Shown: positions 1 through 7,971 of the stretch, in pieces
Numbering within the stretch: the first letter of the stretch is position 1
Layout: every line of letters begins with the position of its first letter
Source: UMGS1370 sp046957575
Lineage (GTDB): Bacteria > Bacillota > Clostridia > Lachnospirales > Lachnospiraceae
Reading direction: 5' to 3'
DNA length: 64,000 nt
Assembly: GCA_046957575.1 (NCBI GenBank)
Contig: JBKUOG010000002.1
Coordinates: 62,001-126,000, forward strand
Notes under the pieces: generated by a model
Database searches by the model: none
Seen by the model: only the letters and a program-made list of their open reading frames with translations
Told to the model about the DNA's origin: nothing
Translations under genes and position numbers: made by a program

Positions 1-444
1 TTTATCAATCGGACCGCCACCCGCATTTTAGAACTAACCGGACAGAACTTTTTAAATTACATTGGAAACTATGATTACTATCTGGAAAAGAAGGATGTCA
101 TCCAGGGCCTTCAGGCTGCAAACTCTAAGGCACCTGTTTCTGGAACAGACCAGACTCCCTCTCCTTCCTCCTCTTTCGCTCCTTCTTCGGGAGTGATGGA
201 CTGGAAAGCACAAAAAGAAGAGCAGGCCCGCATCCGCAAACGTCAGAACGAGTTAAAACGTACGGAAGATGAAATCCAGAAGTTAGAAAGCCGGAATGAA
301 GAAATCGACTCCCAACTGGTCAGGGAAGACATCTGCAGGGACGTGGCAAAGCTGGTGGAGCTCCACAAAGAGAAAGAATCATTAGAAGAACGTCTTTCCA
401 TTCTTTATGAAACCTGGGAATCTCTGGCTTTAGAGGAGGAATAA
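1..444 (+). CDS. ABC-F family ATPase, C-terminal part (5' end outside window)
   Basis: Frame 1 is open from the first base to a TAA at 442-444. The first residues (FINRTATRILEL, then NYIGNYDYYLEKK) match the segment after the second ATPase domain of ABC-F proteins, where the usual text is DRYFINRxATRIxEL. A Ser/Pro-rich linker follows (about residues 48-64), then a Glu/Lys-rich coiled coil ending LALEEE, as in the C-terminal extension of Uup/EttA-like members. ABC-F proteins act on ribosomes as translation factors or antibiotic protection factors. The catalytic motifs lie outside the window, so the subfamily cannot be given. Confidence 0.85.
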   Translation, partial: FINRTATRILELTGQNFLNYIGNYDYYLEKKDVIQGLQAANSKAPVSGTDQTPSPSSSFAPSSGVMDWKAQKEEQARIRKRQNELKRTEDEIQKLESRNEEIDSQLVREDICRDVAKLVELHKEKESLEERLSILYETWESLALEEE

Positions 445-648
445 ATGAAATACACGAAACTTCAGCGGCGCCTGGCTTTGGCAGGCGCCATCCTGCTGGT
501 TCTTTTATATGGGGCAACACTGGTTTTTGCCTTTATGGACAGTCCGCTGGCCCCCAATCTCTTAGGGGCCTCCATTTTTCTCACCATTGTCATCCCCATC
601 ACCCTGTATGCGTTTATTTTAATTACCAAAATGACAAAACGCAAATAG
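445..648 (+). CDS. small two-helix membrane protein
   Basis: A 67-residue protein starting one base after the ABC-F stop codon. Its ribosome binding site (GAGGAGG) lies inside the end of that gene, so the two are translationally coupled. Two hydrophobic stretches (about residues 11-31 and 37-60) predict two membrane helices, with a short Lys/Arg-rich tail. I do not recognise a family. The gene ends 13 bp from the convergent purA stop. Confidence 0.7.
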   Translation: MKYTKLQRRLALAGAILLVLLYGATLVFAFMDSPLAPNLLGASIFLTIVIPITLYAFILITKMTKRK

Positions 649-661
649 AGATGGGAAAACC

Positions 662-1939
662 TTACCGCAAAATGATATCCTCCCGGCCCGGACCGTTAGA
701 AACCATTGTGACTGGTACGTTTAGTTCCTGCTCAATAAATTCAATGTATCTGCGGCAGTTTGGGGGCAGTTTGTCATATTCCCGGATCCCGCGGATATCG
801 CACTTCCATCCAGGCAAAGCTGTATAAACTGGCTTTGCCTTTTTTAACTGTACCGTAGCAGGAAAATCTTTTGTTACCTTTCCATCGATCTCATATCCGG
901 TACAGATCAAAATCTCATCCAGGTACCCAAGCACATCCAAGACAGTCAGGGCTATCTCGGTTGCGCCCTGAATACGACAGCCGTATCGGCTTGCCACTGC
1001 GTCAAACCATCCCATTCTTCTTGGACGGCCTGTCGTAGCGCCGTATTCTCCGCCGTCTCCGCCTCTCCTTCGCAGTTCGTCGGCCTCTTTTCCGAAAATC
1101 TCACTGACAAAATCTCCAGCCCCTACAGCACTGGAATAGGCTTTTACCACTGCTGTAATCTTTTTAATCTCATAAGGCGGGATTCCGGCGCCAATAGCTC
1201 CGTAGGCCGCCAGGGTGGAGGAAGAAGTAACCATTGGGTAAATTCCATGATCCGGATCCTTTAAAGAGCCAAGCTGTCCCTCCAGCAAAATATTTTTCCC
1301 TTCCTGAAGAGCATCATACAAATATTTGGACACATCACAGACATAAGGCTCTGCCATATCACGGTATTCTAACAGCGTATCCATAAGTTCATCCGGAGAC
1401 AGTAACGGCTTGTGATACAAATGCTCCAGCAAAACATTTTTCGTCTCGCAGACCCGGACTACCTTTTCTCTTAAACTTTCTTCATCGTCAAAGAGTTCGC
1501 TGACCTGAAACCCGATCTTTGCATATTTATCAGAGTAAAAGGGCGCAATTCCGGACTTTGTGGAACCAAAAGACTTTCCCGCCAGTCTCTCCTCTTCGTA
1601 TTCATCAAATAAAATGTGGTAAGGCATTAAAAGCTGCGCCCGGTTGGAAATCCGTATTTTGGGACTTGGAACGCCTTTTTCCTCCAGGGAACGGATTTCT
1701 TTGAATAAATAGGGAATATTTAATGCAACACCATTTCCAATGACGCTGGTTGTGTGATCATAAAACACACCGGATGGAAGCAGGTGCAGCGCAAATTTTC
1801 CATAATGATTGATAATCGTATGTCCTGCATTGCTGCCTCCCTGAAAGCGGACAATAATATCCGATTCTTTTGCCAGCATATCTGTGATCTTGCCTTTTCC
1901 CTCATCTCCCCAGTTTGCTCCTACAATGGCACGTACCAT
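662..1939 (-). CDS. purA: adenylosuccinate synthetase
   Basis: A 425-residue protein of normal family length. It makes adenylosuccinate from IMP, aspartate and GTP, the first committed step to AMP, in the cytoplasm. The N-terminus carries the GTP-binding signature GANWGDEGKGK (residues 8-17), and the C-terminus has the family sequence NGPGREDII. A good ribosome binding site (AAGGAGG) precedes the ATG. It lies 22 bp downstream of purB on the same strand, so both steps of AMP synthesis from IMP are made together. Confidence 0.97.
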   Translation of the reverse strand: MVRAIVGANWGDEGKGKITDMLAKESDIIVRFQGGSNAGHTIINHYGKFALHLLPSGVFYDHTTSVIGNGVALNIPYLFKEIRSLEEKGVPSPKIRISNRAQLLMPYHILFDEYEEERLAGKSFGSTKSGIAPFYSDKYAKIGFQVSELFDDEESLREKVVRVCETKNVLLEHLYHKPLLSPDELMDTLLEYRDMAEPYVCDVSKYLYDALQEGKNILLEGQLGSLKDPDHGIYPMVTSSSTLAAYGAIGAGIPPYEIKKITAVVKAYSSAVGAGDFVSEIFGKEADELRRRGGDGGEYGATTGRPRRMGWFDAVASRYGCRIQGATEIALTVLDVLGYLDEILICTGYEIDGKVTKDFPATVQLKKAKPVYTALPGWKCDIRGIREYDKLPPNCRRYIEFIEQELNVPVTMVSNGPGREDIILR

Positions 1940-1961
1940 ATATTTCCTCCTTCTTAAGCTG

Positions 1962-3392
1962 CTATACGGTAATCTCTGTCTGGATTCCCAGCAGTTCTTT
2001 GTTTTCTTTTAATATAGGATCAATCACTTCTTTTAAAAACTCTTCCACCTGATTCGGCGCCCTGCCCACATATTTCTTCGGATCCATGGCTGTCTGCAGT
2101 TCTTCCATAGTCAGGCCAAAGGCCGGGTCTGCTGCAATCTGTTCCAATAAAGAATTGTCTTCTCCCAACACCTTTATCCGATACCCGGCTTCCATGGAAA
2201 GGGTGCGGATTTTCTCGTGAAGTTCCTGCCGATCGCCTCCCGCTTTTACTCCATCCATCATAATATTTTCCGTTGCCATAAAGGGGAGCTCCGCCATCAC
2301 ATGTTTTTCAATGACCTTTTCATAAACCACCAGTCCATCAGCCACATTTAAGTACAAATCCAGAATCCCATCCACTGCCAGAAATCCTTCAGGAATACTC
2401 AACCGCTTATTGGCAGAGTCATCCAGTGTGCGCTCAAACCACTGGGTCGATGCTACCAGCATGGGATTTACCATATCCGCCATCACATAATTGGCCAGGG
2501 ACGCTATTCGCTCGCACCGCATTGGATTGCGTTTGTAGGCCATGGCGGAAGAACCGATCTGATTTTTTTCAAAAGGCTCTTCTACTTCTTTTAAGTGCTG
2601 GAGCAGGCGAATATCATTGGAAAACTTGTGAGCACTCTGGGCAATGCCGGCCAGTACGCTTACAATCCGGCTGTCCACTTTTCTGGAATACGTTTGTCCG
2701 GATACCGGATAGCACCCGGAAAATCCCATCTTTTCTGCGATCTTTTCATCCAGAATGCGGCATTTTTCATGATCCCCGTCAAACAGCTCTAAAAAGCTTG
2801 CCTGGGTTCCGGTCGTACCCTTGGATCCCAAAAGCCGCATAGAATTAATCAGATACTCTACATCATCCAAATCCATTTTTAAATCCATCATCCACAAAGT
2901 TGCTCGTTTTCCCACTGTGGTAGGCTGAGCCGGCTGAAAATGGGTAAATGCCAGGGTCGGCAGATCTTTGTAGGTTTCTGCAAATTTCGCCAGCTTAGAA
3001 ATCGTGTTAATCAGTTTTGCGCGCACCAGTCTTAACGCTTCTGTCATAATCACCAGATCGGTATTGTCCCCTACATAGCATGACGTAGCGCCTAAATGAA
3101 TAATTCCCCTAGCTTTCGGACACTGGACACCATAGGCATATACATGGGCCATGACATCATGACGGACGATTTTCTCCCTCTCCTCTGCCACATCATAATT
3201 AATATCTTCTGCGTGAGCTTTTAATTCCTCTATCTGCTCTTCTGTAATAGGCAGTCCCAGTTCCTTTTCCGCTTCTGCAAGAGCAATCCACAGCTTTCTC
3301 CATGTAGAAAATTTTTTATCCGGCGAAAAAATATACTGCATTTTTCTGCTTGCATACCTTCCAGACAACGGACTCTCATATCGTTCTCTCAT
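1962..3392 (-). CDS. purB: adenylosuccinate lyase
   Basis: A 476-residue member of the fumarase/aspartase superfamily. It cleaves adenylosuccinate to AMP plus fumarate and SAICAR to AICAR. The superfamily signature GSSAMAYKRNPMRCERI is at residues 280-296 and a conserved catalytic histidine region (THFQPAQ) is near residue 151. The preceding small membrane protein gene ends 15 bp upstream, and purA follows, so this is a short purine operon. Confidence 0.97.
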   Translation of the reverse strand: MRERYESPLSGRYASRKMQYIFSPDKKFSTWRKLWIALAEAEKELGLPITEEQIEELKAHAEDINYDVAEEREKIVRHDVMAHVYAYGVQCPKARGIIHLGATSCYVGDNTDLVIMTEALRLVRAKLINTISKLAKFAETYKDLPTLAFTHFQPAQPTTVGKRATLWMMDLKMDLDDVEYLINSMRLLGSKGTTGTQASFLELFDGDHEKCRILDEKIAEKMGFSGCYPVSGQTYSRKVDSRIVSVLAGIAQSAHKFSNDIRLLQHLKEVEEPFEKNQIGSSAMAYKRNPMRCERIASLANYVMADMVNPMLVASTQWFERTLDDSANKRLSIPEGFLAVDGILDLYLNVADGLVVYEKVIEKHVMAELPFMATENIMMDGVKAGGDRQELHEKIRTLSMEAGYRIKVLGEDNSLLEQIAADPAFGLTMEELQTAMDPKKYVGRAPNQVEEFLKEVIDPILKENKELLGIQTEITV

Positions 3393-3407
3393 ATCCGGCT
3401 TCTCCTT

Positions 3408-3743
3408 TTAATCATTTTTTTCCTGGTAAATCTCAATCCCATCCGAGTGGAAGCGGATTCCCCAGCTAGTCCCTCTGTGCTTTATCTCCCATTCCTGTTT
3501 TTCAGAAGTCTCCTGCAATACCTGAATCCCTAAAATATGTAGAAAAGCATCAGGATTTTCCATAACTTCCCCAGCCCCGTATAAAAATCCTGCAGCCGCA
3601 AGTACAACAATGATTCTGCGAACCGCTGCACCTCCTTTTGAGGTTCGGTTTTTTCTGAAATATTGTCTGCGCCACTGCTGTTTCTGACGTTTATACCATG
3701 GCATTTTTACCTGTCTGCAAAACAGCTTTGTCCCCCTTGTCAT
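3408..3743 (-). CDS. small membrane-anchored protein of unknown function
   Basis: The open frame runs to 3956, but its first part has no protein character. Two starts are possible: ATG at 3743 (AAGGAGG only 3 bases upstream, 111 residues) and ATG at 3704 (98 residues). The product has a very basic N-terminus (KRQKQQWRRQYFRKNR), one hydrophobic segment (RIIVVLAAAGFLYGAG) and a soluble 50-residue tail, so it is probably a single-pass membrane protein. No family recognised. It lies between the lipoprotein gene and purB. Confidence 0.5.
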   Translation of the reverse strand: MTRGTKLFCRQVKMPWYKRQKQQWRRQYFRKNRTSKGGAAVRRIIVVLAAAGFLYGAGEVMENPDAFLHILGIQVLQETSEKQEWEIKHRGTSWGIRFHSDGIEIYQEKND

Positions 3744-3867
3744 AATCCTCCTTGTACACCTTACCCCCTTTTTTCTCCTGCTGCAGCATTTCCCTGCCAA
3801 AAAAATCAAAGAGACTGTCCCTGAAACCAATGTCTCAGAGATAGCCCCTTTGCTCATCTCAAACATC

Positions 3868-4218
3868 TTATCGTCCGGCAGAAGTCTCCGCTGCTGAAGA
3901 AGCATGTGTGCCTTCCACTGCCCGCTCCACATCCTGGACTCCTTCTTCAATTCCATTGCCTACATCATTGAGCAAACCGTCAATCACGCCAGTAGATTCC
4001 TTTGCCCTGTCCGCACCTGTTCCGGTCTCATCCATTGCTGCGGATGATTTTTCCGTAGAATTTTCCATTCCCCTACTGCTTTCAGTGGCCGTTGCAGCAG
4101 ATTGGGAAGGAGCGGATGTAGTTCCTTTTGTTCCATTGTTACTGCGGCCGCAGGCGCTGATACTAATCATCATAAGGACGCACAAAAGCGCCAGACAGCC
4201 ATATCTGATTTTTTTCAT
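3868..4218 (-). CDS. putative lipoprotein, low-complexity
   Basis: A 116-residue protein with a type II signal peptide: MKKIRYG, a hydrophobic core and a lipobox ending ISAC at residue 23. The mature part is rich in Ser, Thr, Ala and Glu, as in many Firmicute surface lipoproteins. A ribosome binding site (AAAGGAGAT) precedes the ATG. The function is unknown. A CATACTA box lies upstream, but no matching -35 of a sporulation promoter was found. Confidence 0.75.
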   Translation of the reverse strand: MKKIRYGCLALLCVLMMISISACGRSNNGTKGTTSAPSQSAATATESSRGMENSTEKSSAAMDETGTGADRAKESTGVIDGLLNDVGNGIEEGVQDVERAVEGTHASSAAETSAGR

Positions 4219-4307
4219 AATCCTATCTCCTTTCGCTTTCTGACCTTAGTATGTGCAAAAGAAGAAGTTTCATAATGGAAGTTTCAGGAAATTTTAAAAA
4301 TTTCTGT

Positions 4308-5063
4308 TCATTCGATTACATCGCTCATGCTGTAAAGTCCTGCCGGCTTATCTGCCAAAAACTTTGCAGCCGCCAGCGCTCCTTTAGCAAAAATAGCCTT
4401 GGAATAAGCTGTATGGCTGATGGTAATCACTTCATCTGTACCTGCAAAAATTACATCATGTTCTCCTACAATGGTGCCGCCCCGCACAGAAGAAATACCG
4501 ATTTCTCTGGGATCCCTCTTTTCGCGGCTGTGGCTCCGGTCAAATACATTGTGATATGCCTGATCCATTGCCTGATTTAAAGCATCTGCCAGCGCAAGCG
4601 CTGTCCCGCTGGGTGCATCCTTTTTTTGATTGTGGTGTTTTTCCACAATCTCCATATCAAAACCAGCTTCTGTCAAAACCTTTGCCGCCTCTGCCACTAA
4701 TTTTAAAAGCAGATTGATCCCCAGCGACATATTGGCAGACCAGAGTATGGGAGCAAATTTTGCTGCTTCTGCCACTCTCTTTTTCTGACTTTCACTTAAA
4801 CCTGTGGTGCAAAGCACAACCGGCATCTTTTTTTCTTCGCAGAAATTCAGCAGTTCGTCTACTGCAGGCGCTGCAGAAAAATCTACAATCACATCTGCCT
4901 GGCCATTCCAGTCTTTTAAAGAGGAAAACACTGGATAAGTATACGGGACTTTGCCCATTCTGTCAATACCTGCTGCAATCTCAATTCCATCCTCTTGTGC
5001 AGCCATGGATGCAATCACTCTTCCCATGGCCCCGCAGCATCCATGAATCGCTATTTTTATCAT
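4308..5063 (-). CDS. dapB: 4-hydroxy-tetrahydrodipicolinate reductase
   Basis: A 251-residue protein for the NAD(P)H-dependent second step of the diaminopimelate/lysine branch. The dinucleotide-binding motif is at the N-terminus (IAIHGCCGAMGRVI, residues 4-17). The substrate-binding signature EKHHNQKKDAPSGTA is at residues 141-155. Its ATG overlaps the dapA stop by 4 bp (ATGA), so the pair is translationally coupled and shares the lysine riboswitch upstream of dapA. Confidence 0.97.
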   Translation of the reverse strand: MIKIAIHGCCGAMGRVIASMAAQEDGIEIAAGIDRMGKVPYTYPVFSSLKDWNGQADVIVDFSAAPAVDELLNFCEEKKMPVVLCTTGLSESQKKRVAEAAKFAPILWSANMSLGINLLLKLVAEAAKVLTEAGFDMEIVEKHHNQKKDAPSGTALALADALNQAMDQAYHNVFDRSHSREKRDPREIGISSVRGGTIVGEHDVIFAGTDEVITISHTAYSKAIFAKGALAAAKFLADKPAGLYSMSDVIE

Positions 5064-5944
5064 AATACCCCATAATCCTCCATTGCTTTTCTAAGAACTG
5101 CCTGATGCTCTTTTTCCATCTCTGTCAGCGGAAGACGCAGCGGTCCAGCTTCCATGCCCATCATGTTTAGGGCTGCTTTTACTGGAATAGGATTGACTTC
5201 GGAAAACAGGCTGTTAATTAGCGGAATGGCTTCTAACTGCATTCTGGCGCTGTTCTTTACATCCCCTGCAAAGTAAGAAGCGCAGATCTCATGAGTCTGT
5301 CTGGGCGCTATGTTAGATAAAACGGAAATTACGCCTTTTCCGCCCAGAGACAAAAGCGGAACAATCTGATCATCATTGCCGGAATACAAATCCACACACC
5401 CATCCGCCTGATTCATCAGAGACGCAATCGCAGAAAAATTGCCGCTGGCCTCTTTTATTCCTACAATGTTTTCTACATTTTTACAAAGGGACACCACTGT
5501 CTCCGGCTGGATATTGACACCAGTCCTCCCCGGAATATTATATAGTAAAATCGGGATATGGACAGCATCAGCAATGGTTGTAAAATGAGCAATCAGTCCT
5601 TTCTGAGTGGCTTTGTTGTAGTAAGGAGTCACTAATAAAAGCCCATCGGCCCCTGCTGTTTCCGCTTCCTGTGACAGATAAACTGCTGTTTCCGTCCAGT
5701 TGGAGCCACTGCCTGCAATCACAGGGATTCTGTGATTGACCGTCTGACACACAAACCGAATGGTCTCAATGTGCTCTTCATGAGTCATGGCAGAAGCTTC
5801 TCCAGTCGTGCCGCAGACAACAATGGCATCTGTACCTCCCTCAATCTGAAACTCCACCAGCCTTTTTAAGCTCTCAAAGTCAATGCTTCCATCTGCCTTC
5901 ATAGGAGTTGCCAGCGCTACGCCTGCTCCTTCAAAAATTGACAT
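5060..5944 (-). CDS. dapA: 4-hydroxy-tetrahydrodipicolinate synthase
   Basis: A 294-residue class I aldolase that condenses pyruvate and aspartate semialdehyde. The true start is the ATG at 5944 (MSIFEGAGVALATP), preceded by AAAGGAGG. The open frame continues to 6181 only because the riboswitch leader lacks stops. Family motifs seen are VCGTTGEA, YNIPGRTG (catalytic Tyr) and GIKEASGN (Schiff-base Lys). It is the first gene of the dapAB pair. Confidence 0.97.
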   Translation of the reverse strand: MSIFEGAGVALATPMKADGSIDFESLKRLVEFQIEGGTDAIVVCGTTGEASAMTHEEHIETIRFVCQTVNHRIPVIAGSGSNWTETAVYLSQEAETAGADGLLLVTPYYNKATQKGLIAHFTTIADAVHIPILLYNIPGRTGVNIQPETVVSLCKNVENIVGIKEASGNFSAIASLMNQADGCVDLYSGNDDQIVPLLSLGGKGVISVLSNIAPRQTHEICASYFAGDVKNSARMQLEAIPLINSLFSEVNPIPVKAALNMMGMEAGPLRLPLTEMEKEHQAVLRKAMEDYGVL

Positions 5945-5964
5945 ACGTCTTCCTCCTTTTGATG

Positions 5965-5991
5965 AAAAAAGAGCCAACCAGCGGTCGGCCC
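5965..5991 (-). terminator. intrinsic terminator of the lysine riboswitch
   Basis: Read on the minus strand, GGGCCGACC-GCT-GGTTGGCTC forms a 9-bp stem (with G-U pairs) and is followed by TTTTTT. It ends about 20 bases before the dapA start and would stop transcription when the aptamer binds lysine. Confidence 0.85.
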
Positions 5992-6025
5992 CAAAATACA
6001 AAATCACTCTCAGCTTTGTCTTTTC

Positions 6026-6190
6026 GTAGCTCCCCATCCGCCTGCGGATGACAGTCACAGAACTCTTAATCCTGCGCCCAGGGGTGAATGGTTCGGAATC
6101 CATCCCTCCTTCGGCGTCTTTCCCTTTCCCTGCCATCTCCTGCTTCCGACGCATCCGACAGACTACTCTTGATTGACGCAACCTCTACTT
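6026..6190 (-). promoter_or_regulatory. lysine riboswitch (L box) upstream of dapA
   Basis: Minus strand. The 5' side begins GTAGAGGTTGCG and contains TCAAGAGTA. The middle has GACGCCGAAGGAGG, and the 3' side closes with GGGGAGCTAC, pairing with the GTAG of the 5' end. These are the conserved blocks of the L-box aptamer. An intrinsic terminator follows before dapA, so regulation is by transcription attenuation in response to lysine. Confidence 0.9.
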
Positions 6191-6206
6191 ATTTTTCTTT
6201 GCAACT

Positions 6207-6235
6207 ATATTATCATCATTCTATGCCCTTGTCAA
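6207..6235 (-). promoter_or_regulatory. promoter of the lysine riboswitch-dapAB unit
   Basis: TTGACA (6230-6235) and TAATAT (6207-6212) are separated by 17 bp on the minus strand, placing the start point just upstream of the L-box aptamer. Confidence 0.8.
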
Positions 6236-6247
6236 TGGCAATCCCGG

Positions 6248-6535
6248 TTAAAATTTTGTAAATCTCCACTTCAACTGTTCCCGAAGTCCTTCCAGCTCTG
6301 TCTCTTCCATCTTTCCCACATCATCTTTATGGGACAATTCAAAATGGTGCCGGCTTTTATGATCCAACGCCCAGACAAATGCTGTAATCAACACATAAAT
6401 GCCAAATAAAAGCCAAACCCAGATATCGCCTTTTAAAGGTTTTAAAACAGGAATCAGCCACAAAGCCATAAGAAACCCTATTGCTGCCGCAAGCATCAGA
6501 TATTTTGCCATCTTCCATTTTGAAATCTTTTTCAT
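6248..6535 (-). CDS. small membrane protein of unknown function
   Basis: A 95-residue protein with a basic N-terminus, two hydrophobic segments (about residues 11-32 and 37-58) and a charged C-terminal tail of about 35 residues. No family recognised. It starts 10 bp downstream of the cobO-type gene on the same strand and ends just before the dapA promoter. Confidence 0.65.
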   Translation of the reverse strand: MKKISKWKMAKYLMLAAAIGFLMALWLIPVLKPLKGDIWVWLLFGIYVLITAFVWALDHKSRHHFELSHKDDVGKMEETELEGLREQLKWRFTKF

Positions 6536-6545
6536 AAGTTACCTC

Positions 6546-7034
6546 TTATTTTACATTCTCCAGACGGACAACCCAATCCGCCTCTGTTTTTAACTCTTCC
6601 GGAAGTACGGTCCCGGTGAGAACCAGATCCATGGTTTCCTCTCTCACAGACAAAAGCTTTTGAATCTCTTCCAGAGGAACGATTTTCTGATCCACAAGGC
6701 CCAGCACCCCATCCAAGATCAGCACATCGCACTCTCCGGTTGCCATCACTTTTTTTGCAAAGTTCAGTCCATTTTGAATATTCATAAATTCTCTGCTTTT
6801 TGCTTCTTCACTCAGTCTGGAAAAAGATTCTGCTGACTTTTCAAAACGGAAAACCTGCAGTTCCGGCTCAAGCCGATTGTATACTGCCATCTGCTCTGCG
6901 TCCAGGCTGCCCTGCAGAAACTGAATCATCACTGCCGTTCTGCCATTTGCAACCGCGCTTAATCCTTTTCCCAATGCCATGGCAGTTTTCCCTTTTCCAG
7001 GGCCATAGATGATTTGCATGTATCCCTTATGCAT
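6546..7034 (-). CDS. cobO: corrinoid adenosyltransferase, BtuR/CobO/CobP family
   Basis: A 162-residue protein that transfers adenosyl from ATP to cob(I)yrinate diamide or cobalamin. The ATP loop is GPGKGKTAMALG (residues 11-22), a variant of the usual GDGKGKTTAALG. Later family text includes VMIQFLQG, LILDGVLG and LVLTGTVLPEEL. It supplies the adenosylation step that the large cobalamin operon at 45-61 kb lacks. It is not in that operon, about 38 kb away. Confidence 0.9.
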   Translation of the reverse strand: MHKGYMQIIYGPGKGKTAMALGKGLSAVANGRTAVMIQFLQGSLDAEQMAVYNRLEPELQVFRFEKSAESFSRLSEEAKSREFMNIQNGLNFAKKVMATGECDVLILDGVLGLVDQKIVPLEEIQKLLSVREETMDLVLTGTVLPEELKTEADWVVRLENVK

Positions 7035-7122
7035 CTTATGTCACCTCGTATTCTTGCGCATCTCTCCCTTGATGCCAGTTTGACTAATAATATCATAATT
7101 CTTAAGCAAATGCAAGAATGGA

Positions 7123-7749
7123 CTACTGTGCTACCTCCAGTTTGCTGATGGAAACTTCATACGCCACCCGCTTTTCACATTGGGTTTCACTAATCTTTTT
7201 TGTATATTCCCTGCTCTGGACGCGGCCCCATATCTGAACTCTGGTTCCCACTTCAAATCCAGAAGCATATCGGGCATTCCGTCCCCAGGCAATACATGGG
7301 ATATAATCAGATTTTCCATATGGACGGTTGACTGCAAGAAGTAAGTCGGCAATTTCTCTTCCAAGAGGCGTTTTTCTGTATACAGGAAGCTTGCAGATAT
7401 AGCCGTCCAAGAAAATCTGATTGGTCTTGGTATAATCGGTAAATTCTTCCATAAAACGGATTTCCCTCACAAATATGGACAGCACCAGACGGTTTTTTAC
7501 ACCCTCATGACGGTTATAAGATCGGAACTGTCCGATGGCCTCTACCGTACAGCCCCGGTAGTCCTTTTCCACATCCAGCAGACGTTCGGAAACCATCAGC
7601 GGTATAATATCCGCCTGCTCACTAAGTCGGTTTACAGACAAATCCACCATGTAAAATCCTTCCCCAAATACCTCATGGCTGAAGGTGAAACCAGATACAA
7701 TGGTTCCAATCACACTGACCTTGTTGTTTTCAATTACTTTTTCTGACAT
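7123..7749 (-). CDS. SSB-like single-stranded DNA-binding protein with two OB folds
   Basis: Start chosen at 7749 (MSEKVIENNKVSVIG) because GAGGAGAAATACT directly precedes it; 208 residues. The N-terminal half (about 7-105) and C-terminal half (about 110-205) each look like a short OB fold. The second half (NQIFLDGYICK ... ADLLLAVNRPYGKSDYIPCIAWG) is clearly SSB-like. There is no acidic SSB tail (ends KLEVAQ), so it may be an auxiliary protein rather than the main SSB. Confidence 0.75.
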   Translation of the reverse strand: MSEKVIENNKVSVIGTIVSGFTFSHEVFGEGFYMVDLSVNRLSEQADIIPLMVSERLLDVEKDYRGCTVEAIGQFRSYNRHEGVKNRLVLSIFVREIRFMEEFTDYTKTNQIFLDGYICKLPVYRKTPLGREIADLLLAVNRPYGKSDYIPCIAWGRNARYASGFEVGTRVQIWGRVQSREYTKKISETQCEKRVAYEVSISKLEVAQ

Positions 7750-7780
7750 AGTATTTCTCCTCTTCTCTCCCATATTTACT

Positions 7781-7796
7781 TGTAACAAACGTTACA
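7781..7796. promoter_or_regulatory. perfect inverted repeat upstream of the SSB-like gene
   Basis: TGTAAC-AAAC-GTTACA, a 6-bp dyad with a 4-base spacer, lies about 30 bp before the SSB-like start. It could be an operator. No promoter could be placed with confidence beside it. Confidence 0.35.
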
Positions 7797-7852
7797 TTTA
7801 CTTATCGCACATAGTAAATTTATGTGGAAAAGAATAGGTTTATGAGGAAATG

Positions 7853-7894
7853 AAAAAAGAATCCCGAAGAAGTTATCGACAGGATTCTCTTTTT
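7853..7894 (-). terminator. intrinsic terminator after typA
   Basis: AGAATCC ... GGATTCT stem (7858-7888) with a run of A on one side and T on the other, so it can work in both directions. It separates typA from the SSB-like gene. Confidence 0.75.
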
Positions 7895-7971
7895 ATATTG
7901 ATATTTTTGCTTATTTTCCCTGATTAGGGCGATAATTGTTTGATTTTGTACGCCAGGGGAACTTGCATCCC

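Noticed and set aside
5945..6181. N-terminal extension of dapA by 79 codons
   Set aside because: The stretch is the lysine riboswitch and terminator; the ribosome binding site is directly before 5944.
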